From: Hypholoma sublateritium FD-334 SS-4
Taxonomy: Eukaryota > Basidiomycota > Agaricomycetes > Agaricales > Strophariaceae
DNA length: 10,691 bases
Direction: 5' to 3'
Assembly (NCBI GenBank): GCA_000827495.1
Contig: KN817799.1
Span: 2,433-13,123 of the forward strand
In this document: positions 1 to 8,129 of the stretch, piece after piece
Layout of the letters: every line of letters starts with the position of its first letter
Position numbering within the stretch: the first letter of the stretch is position 1
Translations under genes and position numbers: made by a program
The notes under the pieces: model-generated
Told to the model about the DNA's origin: nothing
What the model saw: the letters and a program-made list of their open reading frames with translations, nothing else
Database searches by the model: none

Positions 1-329
1 TTCTGGGAACGCTCGGGGAGAAACCAGAACGGACCAAGGAAATAAAATAAATAATAGAAAATCTACTACCATACAAAGAGTACTCTAAGAAACTCATCCA
101 GTGCTGGTGGCGGAGGACGGCTTTGGGCTGGTGTGCGGAAGGCCGCATGGTTGTACCAGGTCGAGCGACTGACGGGGACAGGCTGAGTTGCACCGCCACG
201 CATACATTGTGCACAGTCACAGAAATACAGGCGCGGGGGCATGTTTGCACCAGGCCGTGGGCAATGGATGTGGTTAGATCTCGTTCACTGAGACGAGCGG
301 GAGTCCCGCTCAGCACGAAGCCAAAATGA
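1..329 (+). other. Possible 3' remnant of a decayed coding sequence
   Basis: The reading frame beginning at base 3 is open except for one TAA at 48-50 and ends at the stop at 327-329. Its first 40 or so codons have a protein-like composition, with several Lys, Glu and Leu residues and a Trp-Trp pair near bases 111-116. After about base 130 the translation becomes rich in Arg, Gly and Thr and looks random. There is no credible start codon before the TAA, so if this was ever coding it continues from outside the left edge. I do not recognise the family. A transposable-element gene tail is a guess based only on the repeat-rich surroundings. The right half overlaps the start of repeat unit A. Confidence 0.2.
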
Positions 330-434
330 TTATGGCCTGATTAGAAGTGGACGAGAATCGATGACGTTGCATGGTCTATTAATAATCTGTATGTGGTTCT
401 ATTTACATTCTGGCCGTTTTCACTGGGGCTCAAC

Positions 435-498
435 TCGCGCGCCGATCACAGCTCTGTATACGCCTCTCCACCCCTCAATCGATCATAACGATCTCCAT
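435..498 (+). repeat. Local duplication, copy 1
   Basis: This copy starts at the GCGCGCC motif, continues through a GATCACAGCT core and a CCACCCCT tract, and ends in CGATCTCCAT. It pairs with 605-669, about 170 nt downstream, at roughly 52 of 65 positions by hand count. Unit B appears to carry only one version of this block (around 3366-3395), so the duplication is probably specific to unit A. Confidence 0.7.
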
Positions 499-522
499 TC
501 TGATATCGCCCACTTTCAATGA

Positions 523-557
523 GTACTTATCGATATCGATGATATATTTCCCTCCAG
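523..557 (+). other. Eroded intron-like element A1
   Basis: A GTACTT donor follows a CAATGA context, and CCTCCAG is followed by ATCC. The element is only 35 nt, shorter than functional fungal introns normally are. The matching element in unit B is 48 nt with a better donor (GTGCGC). The flanks match B well on both sides (ATATCGCCCA to the left, TCCTCACATTC to the right), so this looks like a shortened remnant. Confidence 0.3.
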
Positions 558-604
558 ATCCTGTCCTCACATTCTTCCATCGGTGGCCTCCCGCTTCCGC
601 CCGA

Positions 605-669
605 CTTGCGCGCCGGTCACAGCTCCCTGGACGCCGCCCCACCCCTTCATCGATCGTGCCGATCTCCAT
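605..669 (+). repeat. Local duplication, copy 2
   Basis: This is the second copy of the block at 435-498. It shares GCGCGCC, CACAGCT, CATCGATC and the final CGATCTCCAT. The first intron-like element of unit A (523-557) lies between the two copies, so the duplicated block flanks it on both sides. Confidence 0.7.
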
Positions 670-710
670 GTATGCCCTGTCTTCATACCTCCGCGGCGCC
701 TCTCCCAATC

Positions 711-777
711 GTGAGTCGATTCCCCTATTCCCCTCTTTTCCCGCCTGTCCGCTCCTCACTGTTCCGTTCTACCGCAG
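711..777 (+). other. Intron-like element A2 (67 nt)
   Basis: The donor is GTGAGTCGAT, the branch-like CTCAC is at 755-759, and the acceptor is ACCGCAG followed by GG. The branch A at 758 is 19 nt from the acceptor G. The equivalent element in unit B has the same length, the same ten-base donor and the same branch-to-acceptor distance, which is the best evidence in the window for a spliced + strand transcript. Confidence 0.6.
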
Positions 778-916
778 GGCCCTGCCAGCACCGAATGGCG
801 CACCTCGTACCGTCAGCCTGCCGGCCCCGGTGCGCAGCATACTATCGCACCCGTCACCCACACCTGGCGCATATTGTCCTCTCTTCGCGTCCGCCGCACC
901 ACCTCCGCTCGGCATG

Positions 917-999
917 GTAAGTAGTACGCTGTATCCCTTGACATCTTTCCCCTCCGTCCATTTTCCCTTCGCATTCATCACCCCATTATGCTTCCGCAG
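917..999 (+). other. Intron-like element A3 (83 nt)
   Basis: A strong GTAAGT donor follows ATG, the interior is pyrimidine-rich, and CTTCCGCAG ends it before GGAC. No clear branch consensus stands out close to the acceptor. I could not find a convincing counterpart at the matching place in unit B, where GTGCTG and GACAG are only about 34 nt apart (3681-3714). Confidence 0.4.
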
Positions 1000-1351
1000 G
1001 GACATAATCGCTGCATCAACTCCGCTGCTCTCTGTGTCCTCATTCGCGCGCACACCGCACCAGCGCGACTGCGGGATAATCTCGCCCCCAGAATATCGGA
1101 CACGCTGTGTGTGCCGTGCATGAAAGGGGCCAGTCGGCATGATCCAGTATGCGTGCTGTTGTGCGTGCGCGGCTATGCGATATAGGGCGCATCAATGCTT
1201 CTCTCTGGGATCTCGCACCCGCCGGTGGGCGCACCACGCATTGATGTTCTTCGGAGCGTCCATGTTTCCCCCTTCCTGTATGCTGTGTCGCCTTCGCCGC
1301 CCCATCTGGGCGCAGGCGACGATCTACCTCTCTTCTCATCGACTATCGTCG

Positions 1352-1404
1352 GTGTGGTCGCCTCGACCTTACTATACACGTCGGCCACTGCCTTACATCC
1401 ACAG
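1352..1404 (+). other. Intron-like element A4 (53 nt)
   Basis: A GTGTGG donor is followed by a CTTAC branch-like motif at 1368-1372 and an acceptor in ATCCACAG. The donor is weak. Its position matches the stronger element B4: both lie about 850 nt after the ATATCGCCCA anchor shared by units A and B. Confidence 0.35.
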
Positions 1405-1454
1405 GCTTGCTCAATCATGTGTGTTTGGTCCCCGTGGATGTTAGGTGAACCCAC

Positions 1455-2274
1455 GGAGATGTGTTTCGTTCGAGGACAAGGTCAGAAGCTCCACGCCGCG
1501 CCGCAGTTTAACTATGTACCGAAGTGAAATGATCTCCGTGTACTTGCGTGCCATATCTTCTGTATTCTTTCTTTTATTTTGAATTCCTATGATCATGCAT
1601 CACGCAGAGACTACACATGCAGAGCGATATTTTACAAGCTGAACGCATACATTTGTTATTACACTTCGCTCACGATATCTGCGCCGTATTGTAACATGAA
1701 ATCTTGCATGGCCCGACGCTCATGACGACCCGGAATGTAAACATGTTCCCCGCCCTCGCCCGCCTCGCCGACGATCCACCGCGCTGCACCATGTCCTGCT
1801 TGTTTCTGATATATAAATAACAGGAAGTACACTCCACCGTTCTGCGTGTGTCAAATATATCTGCGTGGCTCCGCTCCGCATAGGGGAAGAAGGCGTCGGC
1901 GGTCGCACGAGCGTGGGCATGTAATAATGCAATATCAGGGCGGGGCATCGACCTACAACTCCCAACACGCCCCATCGTAGCATGCAGCGTGCAGCCACGG
2001 CACTTTATTCGTTCTGACCCTTGTCATCCGCCCGGATACCGCTACCTTGCCGTCATCGACTCAAGCTAGCCGTACTTCTTCTGGCCGAATGTAGTCGCGG
2101 CATGATTGTGCCTTGCGCTGGCTCCGTCTAGGCACAACGGCCGATCTTACCTTTTATCATGAACTCTCTTTTGCGTGGTCGCGTCGATTACACCGTCCCC
2201 ATACGTACCGATCGATGTAGCTTCGTTTCCATGATCCTGGCGGATTAGGTCTGAAAATTGGTTCGTTACGGCGC
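1455..2274. other. Spacer between unit A and the 2275 open frame; no gene seen
   Basis: The stretch is mixed in composition, with an AT-rich part near 1550-1680. Minus-strand open frames at 1670-1975 and 1720-1998 overlap each other in different frames and show no recognisable domain. A TATAAATA sequence lies at 1812-1819 on the + strand but leads to no credible gene. A 7-bp inverted repeat (2106-2112 with 2131-2137, TTGTGCC/GGCACAA) has an 18-nt loop and may be chance. Confidence 0.5.
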
Positions 2275-2601
2275 GTGTATGGTGTTTTTCTGGATGATAT
2301 TGGGATAATTTGGAGATTTGCTGGCCGCAGCCCTAGCTCTGAACTGCTTGACCGTCGCGCATATGATTCATCTCATCCATGGCTCCTAACCGTCCATTCA
2401 TTCACGGCCTACGTGTCATTTATGAGGCAAATATTGAACACCTCAGAGAGAGGAACTACATACTCGCCTTGTAATCTCCGTGGGTTATGCTTTATAGAAA
2501 AATGTGTTGGCCAGATATTACATATTTCAAATGTTCGTTTAGATATGTATGTAGGAGTACGTCCAGGAATTGTACGTGACATTGCAGCATCTACGCTGTA
2601 G
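2275..2601 (+). CDS. Hypothetical short open frame, doubtful
   Basis: This is a 108-codon frame with ATG at 2275 and a stop at 2599-2601, in a more AT-rich stretch where such a frame is slightly less expected by chance than in the GC-rich repeats. The product would have mixed composition, without a signal peptide, a clear membrane segment or any motif I recognise. The opposite strand is open over much of the same bases (2409-2666). It could be an exon or a decayed gene fragment, and chance is equally likely. Confidence 0.15.
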   Translation: MYGVFLDDIGIIWRFAGRSPSSELLDRRAYDSSHPWLLTVHSFTAYVSFMRQILNTSERGTTYSPCNLRGLCFIEKCVGQILHISNVRLDMYVGVRPGIVRDIAASTL

Positions 2602-2887
2602 GATTTTGGATAATCGGAGACAATTCTCGTGCAGCGCAAAGGTAGTAAGTAGATGTGATATAACACAATGTGAAAGCGTGAGTTATGTACATAATAATAA
2701 TGTGATTGAATGTGCGTAGTTTCCTCTCGTCGTGTAGTACTAGCTCGGCCAGATCACATTGTTCAAGTCATTGATCTGACTGAGCTGTATTTGATGACTT
2801 CGGCGGCGTGTGCACGCTTCCCCGCTTACATGTAGCGATCTGGGGATTTTCTGTAATGAATGGGACTCGACACTCAGCGCGTGCGTG
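2602..2887. other. AT-richer spacer before unit B; nothing recognised
   Basis: Composition is AT-rich up to about 2720, including a run of three TAA-like triplets near 2690-2700. It then grades into the GC-rich start of unit B. No promoter element, RNA gene or conserved frame stands out. Confidence 0.4.
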
Positions 2888-3239
2888 GGGAGCGCTTCGG
2901 CGCGCCGGCGCGGTCACGCGACCGTGGACTACGCATCAAAATGTGGCGCCCCCTAGGCTAGTCAGTCCTTCGACACCGTACGCGCTTCGGCATACTTCTT
3001 ATCCACGAAGGTTTCGGACTCGCTGCGTCATGTCTGCACGTGTCATGGATATATGAACCAATGGCTGAGAGCCAGACGTATGGTGTCGTCCTAGCTGGCT
3101 GCCGGACGTCGTCCCTTTCCACCCTGACACACTCGCGCTGGCCTGCCTCACATTCGTGGTATAACCCCCCTCACACTTCCCGCTATCTCGTTGCCTATAT
3201 TCTGCTCCGCGTCATACGATATCGCCCATTATCAATGAG

Positions 3240-3287
3240 GTGCGCCCTTCTTCACTTGAGCTTATCAATGATTCGTTTCCTCTGCAG
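3240..3287 (+). other. Intron-like element B1 (48 nt)
   Basis: The donor is GTGCGC after AATGAG, a CTTATCAAT stretch lies inside, and the acceptor is CTCTGCAG followed by ATCC. It matches the eroded element A1, with conserved flanks on both sides. Confidence 0.45.
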
Positions 3288-3454
3288 ATCCCGCCCTCAC
3301 ATTCGCCCATCCGTGGTCTCCCTCTCCCGCTGACTTTCCCTCCGATCGCCGCTCTCCTTACGCTTCCCCACCCTTCAATTGATCATACCGACCACCGTGT
3401 CCACCCACTCCCAGAGCGCGTTGTCCCCATTCCGCCGCGGCGCGACTCCCGATC

Positions 3455-3521
3455 GTGAGTCGATGTCCCTATACCCCTCCCCTGACATCGGTCCCCTGCT
3501 AATTGTTCCCCTCCGACACAG
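3455..3521 (+). other. Intron-like element B2 (67 nt)
   Basis: The donor is GTGAGTCGAT, identical over ten bases to that of A2. A good fungal branch motif, GCTAAT, lies at 3498-3503, and the acceptor is CGACACAG followed by GTCCC. The branch A at 3502 is 19 nt from the acceptor G, as in A2. The interior has diverged while the signals and the length are the same. Confidence 0.6.
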
Positions 3522-4070
3522 GTCCCTTGCTAAACAGTGACTCATGCTTTCAGGCGGCCCGTCCGGGTACGCAAGCGTGCTATCTCATCGATCATCGCCC
3601 ATGTACCCGCGCATTCCCGCTGCATGTCGTCTTTTCCGCGGGTCTCCTCCTCACTGCCTGCCCATAGCGCGATGTTCAGGGTGCTGCAATCTATTTTTCG
3701 CTTCTTTCCGACAGCGCGCGTCCTCCCTTCGCATGTGTCGATTAGGCTCACTTCTCTCCGGAATTAGCATCCCCTAAACACCACTACCCTCCGCTTGCTC
3801 TTTCCGGCGGCGCTCCCACAACGACATAGTTGATCTCGCCCTGGGCACCCGAACGCGCTATGCGTGCCGTGCGTGCAAGGAGTCAGTATAGCGTTCGTTG
3901 TGTTACTGCGCCGCCGTGCGAGATGCAATGCATACCGCTTTCCCAACTCTGGCACCGATGGGTGGAGACCCATACTGGCACAATCAACCGTCCATCTATT
4001 TCCCACTGCGTACGCTACGTCATCTACACAGAATCGACCTATACGCGCCGGCCTAATCTCCATCCACCCG

Positions 4071-4128
4071 GTGCGTATCGCCATCCAGTCTCCTACTACC
4101 CCCTGATGCCTCTCATATATCTTTACAG
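4071..4128 (+). other. Intron-like element B4 (58 nt)
   Basis: The donor is GTGCGT after CACCCG, the branch-like CTGAT is at 4103-4107, and the acceptor is CTTTACAG followed by CAC. The branch A is 22 nt from the acceptor G. This is one of the best complete sets of splice signals in the window and matches A4 in position. Confidence 0.5.
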
Positions 4129-4655
4129 CACATATATTCTCGGTATCCACTGTCGCTTGTCCGGGAAAACTGCTCTTCAAGCAAGCGCATACACACGTAA
4201 CAGTGTTCCCGGTGCGTCGCTATTCTCCATTCAACCGTGTGCTGGTTTTTGTGTCTCTTCATTCCGCGGNGCGCGCTTCAGCATTATAACAAATTCATTG
4301 AGGCTTCCACACCGTTTGAATTATGCCCTATACTGCATGTTCCCCATGTTCGGTGCAGCGCGCCCCGGCGCAGACTTGATAACTTCTATCTCGTGCCGTC
4401 GACATGCTGCGCCTCCCGTGCGTTACACGCCGCGGCACTTTTGTGGAATATTCAATTCTTCTGCGCTGGGCTGAATGCGCGACCTATAGTACAGCCTGTT
4501 CCCCCTTTGTTCCCCTTTATTTTTCGTGCGCATTCTCCTCGAGGTGTACGCTGGAGGGTTGATCATGTTGTTTTGCATCGTGGCTCGGCGCCTGTGAGGC
4601 TGTACGTCCGCATGCTGTGATTCTTCTGTACGTTGAACGCGCATGGCCCGGAATC

Positions 4656-4679
4656 GCTGACGCAGCTAGCGGCGTCAGC
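4656..4679. repeat. 8-bp inverted repeat just after unit B
   Basis: GCTGACGC at 4656-4663 pairs exactly with GCGTCAGC at 4672-4679 around an 8-nt loop that itself contains AGCT and GCTAGC. It lies near the right edge I assign to unit B. It could mark a repeat boundary or be chance. Confidence 0.5.
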
Positions 4680-5214
4680 TAACTAATTATTACGCTTACT
4701 TTTACTGGCTGAAGAATAGCCGCTCTGTAGCGGAGGGCGTGCATGCTGTTATGGAAAACGCGGCATTGTATGCTCGGTCGCGAGTGACGTTGATGAGATA
4801 TATTTTGGACCTATACTCTTTCGTCGCTCACCGCCGTTCTACGTGGGCGACCGCAGACGCTGATGCGCAATCAAGTATGAACATCTCCACTTGTACACCA
4901 GCGTAGCGACGCTGAATTTCGTCATTTGGGCGGTAATTTGTGTTTTCAGGCTTCAGGAGCCCGACATGCAAATCTAATATGTGGCAGTAAAGCACGCCGG
5001 ACCCTTGGAATTATTCGCGCTGCGCGTGAGTTTGTACAGCCGCGAGGTCGGCGACGTGCGGGACATGCGCGTGAAGCACAAGCGCGCTGTAGGCCGCGGG
5101 TGGCGTACATACGGCGAGCAGGGAAATATATAATGCAATTTTTGCGTTTACATTTGTTGTTTATTTAATTGAGCGCGTCGCGCGTGTAGAGAATTGCCAT
5201 GGGCGCTCACTGCG
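4680..5214. other. Spacer between units B and C; no credible gene
   Basis: Mixed composition. The open frame at 4926-5168 (80 codons) translates to an Arg- and Ala-rich string in its GC-rich middle (about 5015-5110) and turns hydrophobic at its AT-rich end, which follows base composition more than protein structure. No RNA gene or repeat was recognised. Confidence 0.4.
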
Positions 5215-6640
5215 GTGGCCCTAGGCGTGGTCAGCGGTTCGCGCACGCACGCTTTCGGCGGCGCCGGCGCAGTCACGCGACCGTGGGCTGGACTTCACGA
5301 TGATGCCACGACACACGTCCCGCGCCATCGATCTTGTCAATCGAGGACACCGTTCCGCAGCCTGCAGTCCGCCGGCGCCATACACTCGACGCATCTCATC
5401 TGCCGGTCATCTCCATTCTGTAGCTTTCCGCCGGCAGATAGGACAGCGGATCAGTGGTACGGTGACGCTGTAGCTACACGCCGTCTCTGGCGTCGCTCCC
5501 ATCCCGCGTTCACTGCCCCTCATCGATCCTACCTCATCCCGTTGGTCGCTGATCCATCCTTTCCCGCTTCTCGTGTCCTCGCCTCCACTCAGGCTCTTCG
5601 ATACGTCATCCGACAGCGACTCGGTTCTATCCGTCGCCCGCCCATTTTTGCTGTAACGAGGTGCGTGTATCTTTCCTCCATCAGATACTGACCCGTTTTC
5701 TCCCTTTCTGATTCTATACCTGCGTATATCAACGGGCTGGTCCTCGCCGCTTATCTCGATCAACGCCAAAGTACATGGCCCCCCCGCGGGCGGAGCTCCC
5801 CTATATGCTTCCACTGCGCCCCGCCGCCGCCAAGGTGCGCTCCCTGTGATCGATGTCGCCGCCCCCCGTCCCGTGCGCTAACATACATCCAGCACTTACA
5901 GACCCTGCGTCCACCCCAGCAGTGCATGTTCCGATCGTGAAATGTACGCACAACTGTCCTCCACCGTTTGTCCGCCGATGTACACTCATCAAACTCCATC
6001 GCAGATCCCTGTACGCTGTCGCCCGCTCACCGCTGCCCATCCTACACGCCACCATTCCCCAGGTCCGCTCGAGATCTATATCAGAACATTATCGCACATG
6101 CGCGCTACACCGGTGCGTTTGTGGTGCTGCTGTATCCCTTTTTCATATCTGCGTACATTTGTTACTGATCTGCGTTCCGCCCACGATCCCTTTTCGAACT
6201 GCTATCCTTGAGCCCCCCTTCAGCTTCAGTACCCTCCTGTTTCATATCGCCGCCTGCACGGGGCCTTCATCCTGTGCAGGGTGCATCGTGTTGTGTTCCA
6301 CCCTGCATTCGTCTTTTATTCATGGTTATGGCTAAAGTGGCCCGTGCGCGCGCGGATGAATCCAGGTGAAATATCCACGGGGCGTGCCGCTGGCCGTGTG
6401 GGCATGCGTGCGCCTCGTCGATCATTCCCCGCCAGAGTTCTGTCCGCGCGCAAGCGCATGTTATCTTCTGGCATTTCACGACCTCTCGCATCACTTCGCA
6501 ATATACAATTCGAGCGCATGCGCCAGACAGCGCGGCCGGCGCAGCGAACTCTCATATGGCTGACCGCTGACACGCGAACTACGCACCGCGAGGCAGGGGT
6601 GCATGTGATCAAAACGTGAAGGCTGTCGTACGGCCCGGCC
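5215..6640 (+). repeat. Repeat unit C: most degraded copy
   Basis: The head at 5263-5286 differs from unit B (2904-2927) at one of 24 positions, and similarity extends about 12 nt further left with a small indel. The body is pyrimidine-rich like A and B. A 67-nt intron-like element starts 572 nt after the head, compared with 551 nt for B2 in unit B. Weak tail matches also exist: 6460-6535 resembles 4420-4495, and 6613-6635 resembles 4590-4612. I could not align the central part base by base, so membership of the family rests mainly on the head and the order of landmarks. The edges are estimates. Confidence 0.4.
5835..5901 (+). other. Intron-like element in unit C (67 nt)
   Basis: The donor is GTGCGC after CCAAG, a strong GCTAAC branch motif lies at 5877-5882, and CACTTACAG ends at 5901. 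The branch A at 5881 is 20 nt from the acceptor G. An earlier acceptor, ATCCAG at 5892, would give 58 nt. With the later acceptor the length equals that of A2 and B2. Confidence 0.5.
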
Positions 6641-6649
6641 TTCCTCGCG

Positions 6650-7490
6650 CTTGTGATATATAACCCTTCTGACAGGCTGCATGCACACTTGACACCCCCC
6701 ATCTCGTTGCGTCTCAGCCTCAGCGAACCCCACCCGCCGCGGGCACGAACAGCCGGCTGCGCGTAAAGCGATGCAGCTCCTCCCCATACGCCCGTACCCT
6801 GTTCGTCGTACTCCAATGCATTGTCAACCTACGCATTTCACGCAACCCCACCCACACACACATCGACACGGCGCTGGGCCCCCGCTCGGTCCGTGCGCCG
6901 CCTGGAAGGACTAGTGCTTTCGTGCCGGGAGCAGCTGTCCGCGCGCTTTCGCACGCAGGATTGACCTCCCTGCTGGATCGTGACTTTTACATTCGTCCGC
7001 GCGCGCGCGGCGGGTAAGAGTCAGCGCCGCCGTGTATGCATATGTGCAGCGCTACCGCGTCGCGTCTCCGCGCACCGCGCGGACCTGGCGCTGATCACTA
7101 TCGCGCAGGGCGCTTTCACTTCCTACTGTGTTTATTATACCGTGACACAGCGACCACGCCCAGCAAGTGCACGCCGCGCTCTCACACGAATTCGCTCATC
7201 TCTATCATGGTGAGAGCGGCAGCCTGAGTGCGCTTGCACGAGGGGGCGCCCTCCCAGCTCGTGCAGCAACCNGTGGGCGCGCGGCGTGTATACGGCTGAC
7301 CGAAAAAACGCGGCATCCTGGACATATGCACTCATCAGTTTTGCATAGCACCGCGAGGCTAGTCCCAATTTATACGCAACAACGCGCCCCCGTGACGCCA
7401 ACAGAGCTTGGACCCTCCAACGCCACTCGATTAAACCCTCCACCCCCAATCAACAGTTTTATATGTCAAACTCTACTCACTAAATGAGAA
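6650..7490. other. GC-rich stretch after unit C; no gene recognised
   Basis: Many short open frames overlap on both strands here (for example 6316-6816 on -, 6980-7213 and 7167-7487 on +), as expected in GC-rich DNA. An alternating CG run lies at about 6998-7009, followed shortly by GGTAAGAG, a possible splice donor with no assigned exon. The ambiguous base at 7272 breaks two of the frames. I see no domain and no match to units A-C. Confidence 0.4.
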
Positions 7491-7768
7491 CACTGGCTCC
7501 ATGTTATGGTGATGGATTGGATGGCATATGGACGTCCATCATCCCGAGCCGTAGCAGGGGCACCATCAGCGCGCCGGGGCTACGAATATGAGTGAGTGGC
7601 AGAAATTCCTTCCGTTACGAGAACGTCGAAAGCCGAGCCTGGTAAACTTCAGTCTAAGCATCCAGAAGGAAAGCTCTGTATTGAGTGGCGCTCGCTGGAG
7701 AGGATGAGCGATAATTTGTCTGCAGCACTACTGACTACATCGGTCTTTAAATACATATTCAGCGTCCT

Positions 7769-8074
7769 TTGTTTCATATTTTTCAACTAAGAGTCATTAA
7801 TAGTTCGAATTTCAAAAGGGCTTTGGCACTACCTATTCGAGATATGGAATATATCACATTCATTCCTGGTAAGTGTACTCTTACTAATCGCTTTGCTGCG
7901 CTCTATAAGCTCGACTTGAGCTCGACATTTCAATGGTACAAATTCCAGTGCGCTCGGAATCGCACCATGTTTGTTGAGCTCAATCATCAATCCGNGCGCT
8001 ANAACATTGTCTCCTTTCTCGAGGCAAGCTGTACTCATCCATCGGCCGCTCATTATATCCAGCATTCTCCTTAA
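7769..8074 (+). other. Possible exon-intron fragment, unrecognised
   Basis: A 101-codon frame is open here, with two ambiguous bases (7995, 8002). Inside it is a good intron-like element, 7869-7948: GTAAGT donor, TACTAATC branch region at 7882-7889 and ATTCCAG acceptor, 80 nt in all. If spliced, the uninterrupted frame is not the real one. The minus strand is also open over nearly the same bases (7829-8128), with a basic, protein-like composition. I cannot decide between a + strand spliced gene remnant, a minus-strand exon and chance. No family was recognised. Confidence 0.2.
7869..7948 (+). other. Intron-like element (80 nt) outside the repeat units
   Basis: GTAAGT donor, TACTAATC at 7882-7889 and acceptor AATTCCAG. 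The branch-like motif sits near the donor and about 60 nt from the acceptor, which is unusually far. An alternative acceptor at CTATAAG (about 7903-7909) gives a more normal branch distance but a poor acceptor. Confidence 0.3.
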
Positions 8075-8129
8075 ATTCTCCCACCGCCTCACTTTCAACT
8101 TGCGTCTCGGTGCTGGAACACCCAGCACG

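Larger units (their letters stand above)
229..1454 (+). repeat. Repeat unit A: diverged, pyrimidine-rich, with intron-like elements
   Basis: This segment matches unit B in the same order and with similar spacing. Bases 505-790 align by eye with 3218-3525, 1079-1140 with 3833-3892, and the intron-like element at 1352 with the one at 4071 (846 and 852 nt from the same anchor). The left edge is the weakest part: bases about 231-261 only loosely resemble the head motif of units B and C. Open frames exist on both strands (for example 539-1123 on + and 769-1140 on -), but the + frame is not kept in unit B and crosses strong splice signals, so I do not call a protein. It may be a decayed multi-exon gene copy or a non-coding transcript. 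Confidence 0.55.
2888..4645 (+). repeat. Repeat unit B: diverged, pyrimidine-rich, with intron-like elements
   Basis: The head (2904-2927) matches unit C at 5263-5286 in 23 of 24 positions, and the body (3218-3525 and 3833-3892) matches unit A in order. The head motif seems partly duplicated inside unit B: a CTAGGC...CGCTTCGG stretch at about 2953-2990 resembles the bases in front of the unit C head. In the frame corresponding to the open frame of unit A, unit B begins with a similar short peptide (Asp-Pro-x-Leu-Thr-Phe-x-His-x-Trp around 3287-3316) but stops at TGA soon after, near 3381-3383. The long open frame 3830-4474 runs through the best intron-like element and contains an ambiguous base, so I do not call it a gene. 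The right edge is uncertain; a weak match near 4590-4612 with 6613-6635 in unit C sets it. Confidence 0.55.

Noticed and set aside
539..1123. A 194-codon + strand open frame, one of the longest in the window, as a protein gene
   Set aside because: It reads straight through two strong intron-like elements (711-777, 917-999), its translation is low-complexity Pro/Ser/Arg-rich, the minus strand is open over part of it, and the corresponding frame in unit B hits a stop after about 32 codons.
1812..1819. TATAAATA as a promoter TATA box
   Set aside because: No credible gene follows on the + strand, and such a sequence is common in AT-rich patches.
3830..4474. A 214-codon + strand open frame as a protein gene
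   Set aside because: It contains an ambiguous base at 4270, spans the best-formed intron-like element (4071-4128), shows no domain, and lies in a repeat whose frame is not conserved in unit A.
6316..6816. A 166-codon minus-strand open frame as a gene
   Set aside because: It is Arg-rich, as expected from GC-rich DNA, overlaps several open frames on both strands and has no recognisable motif.
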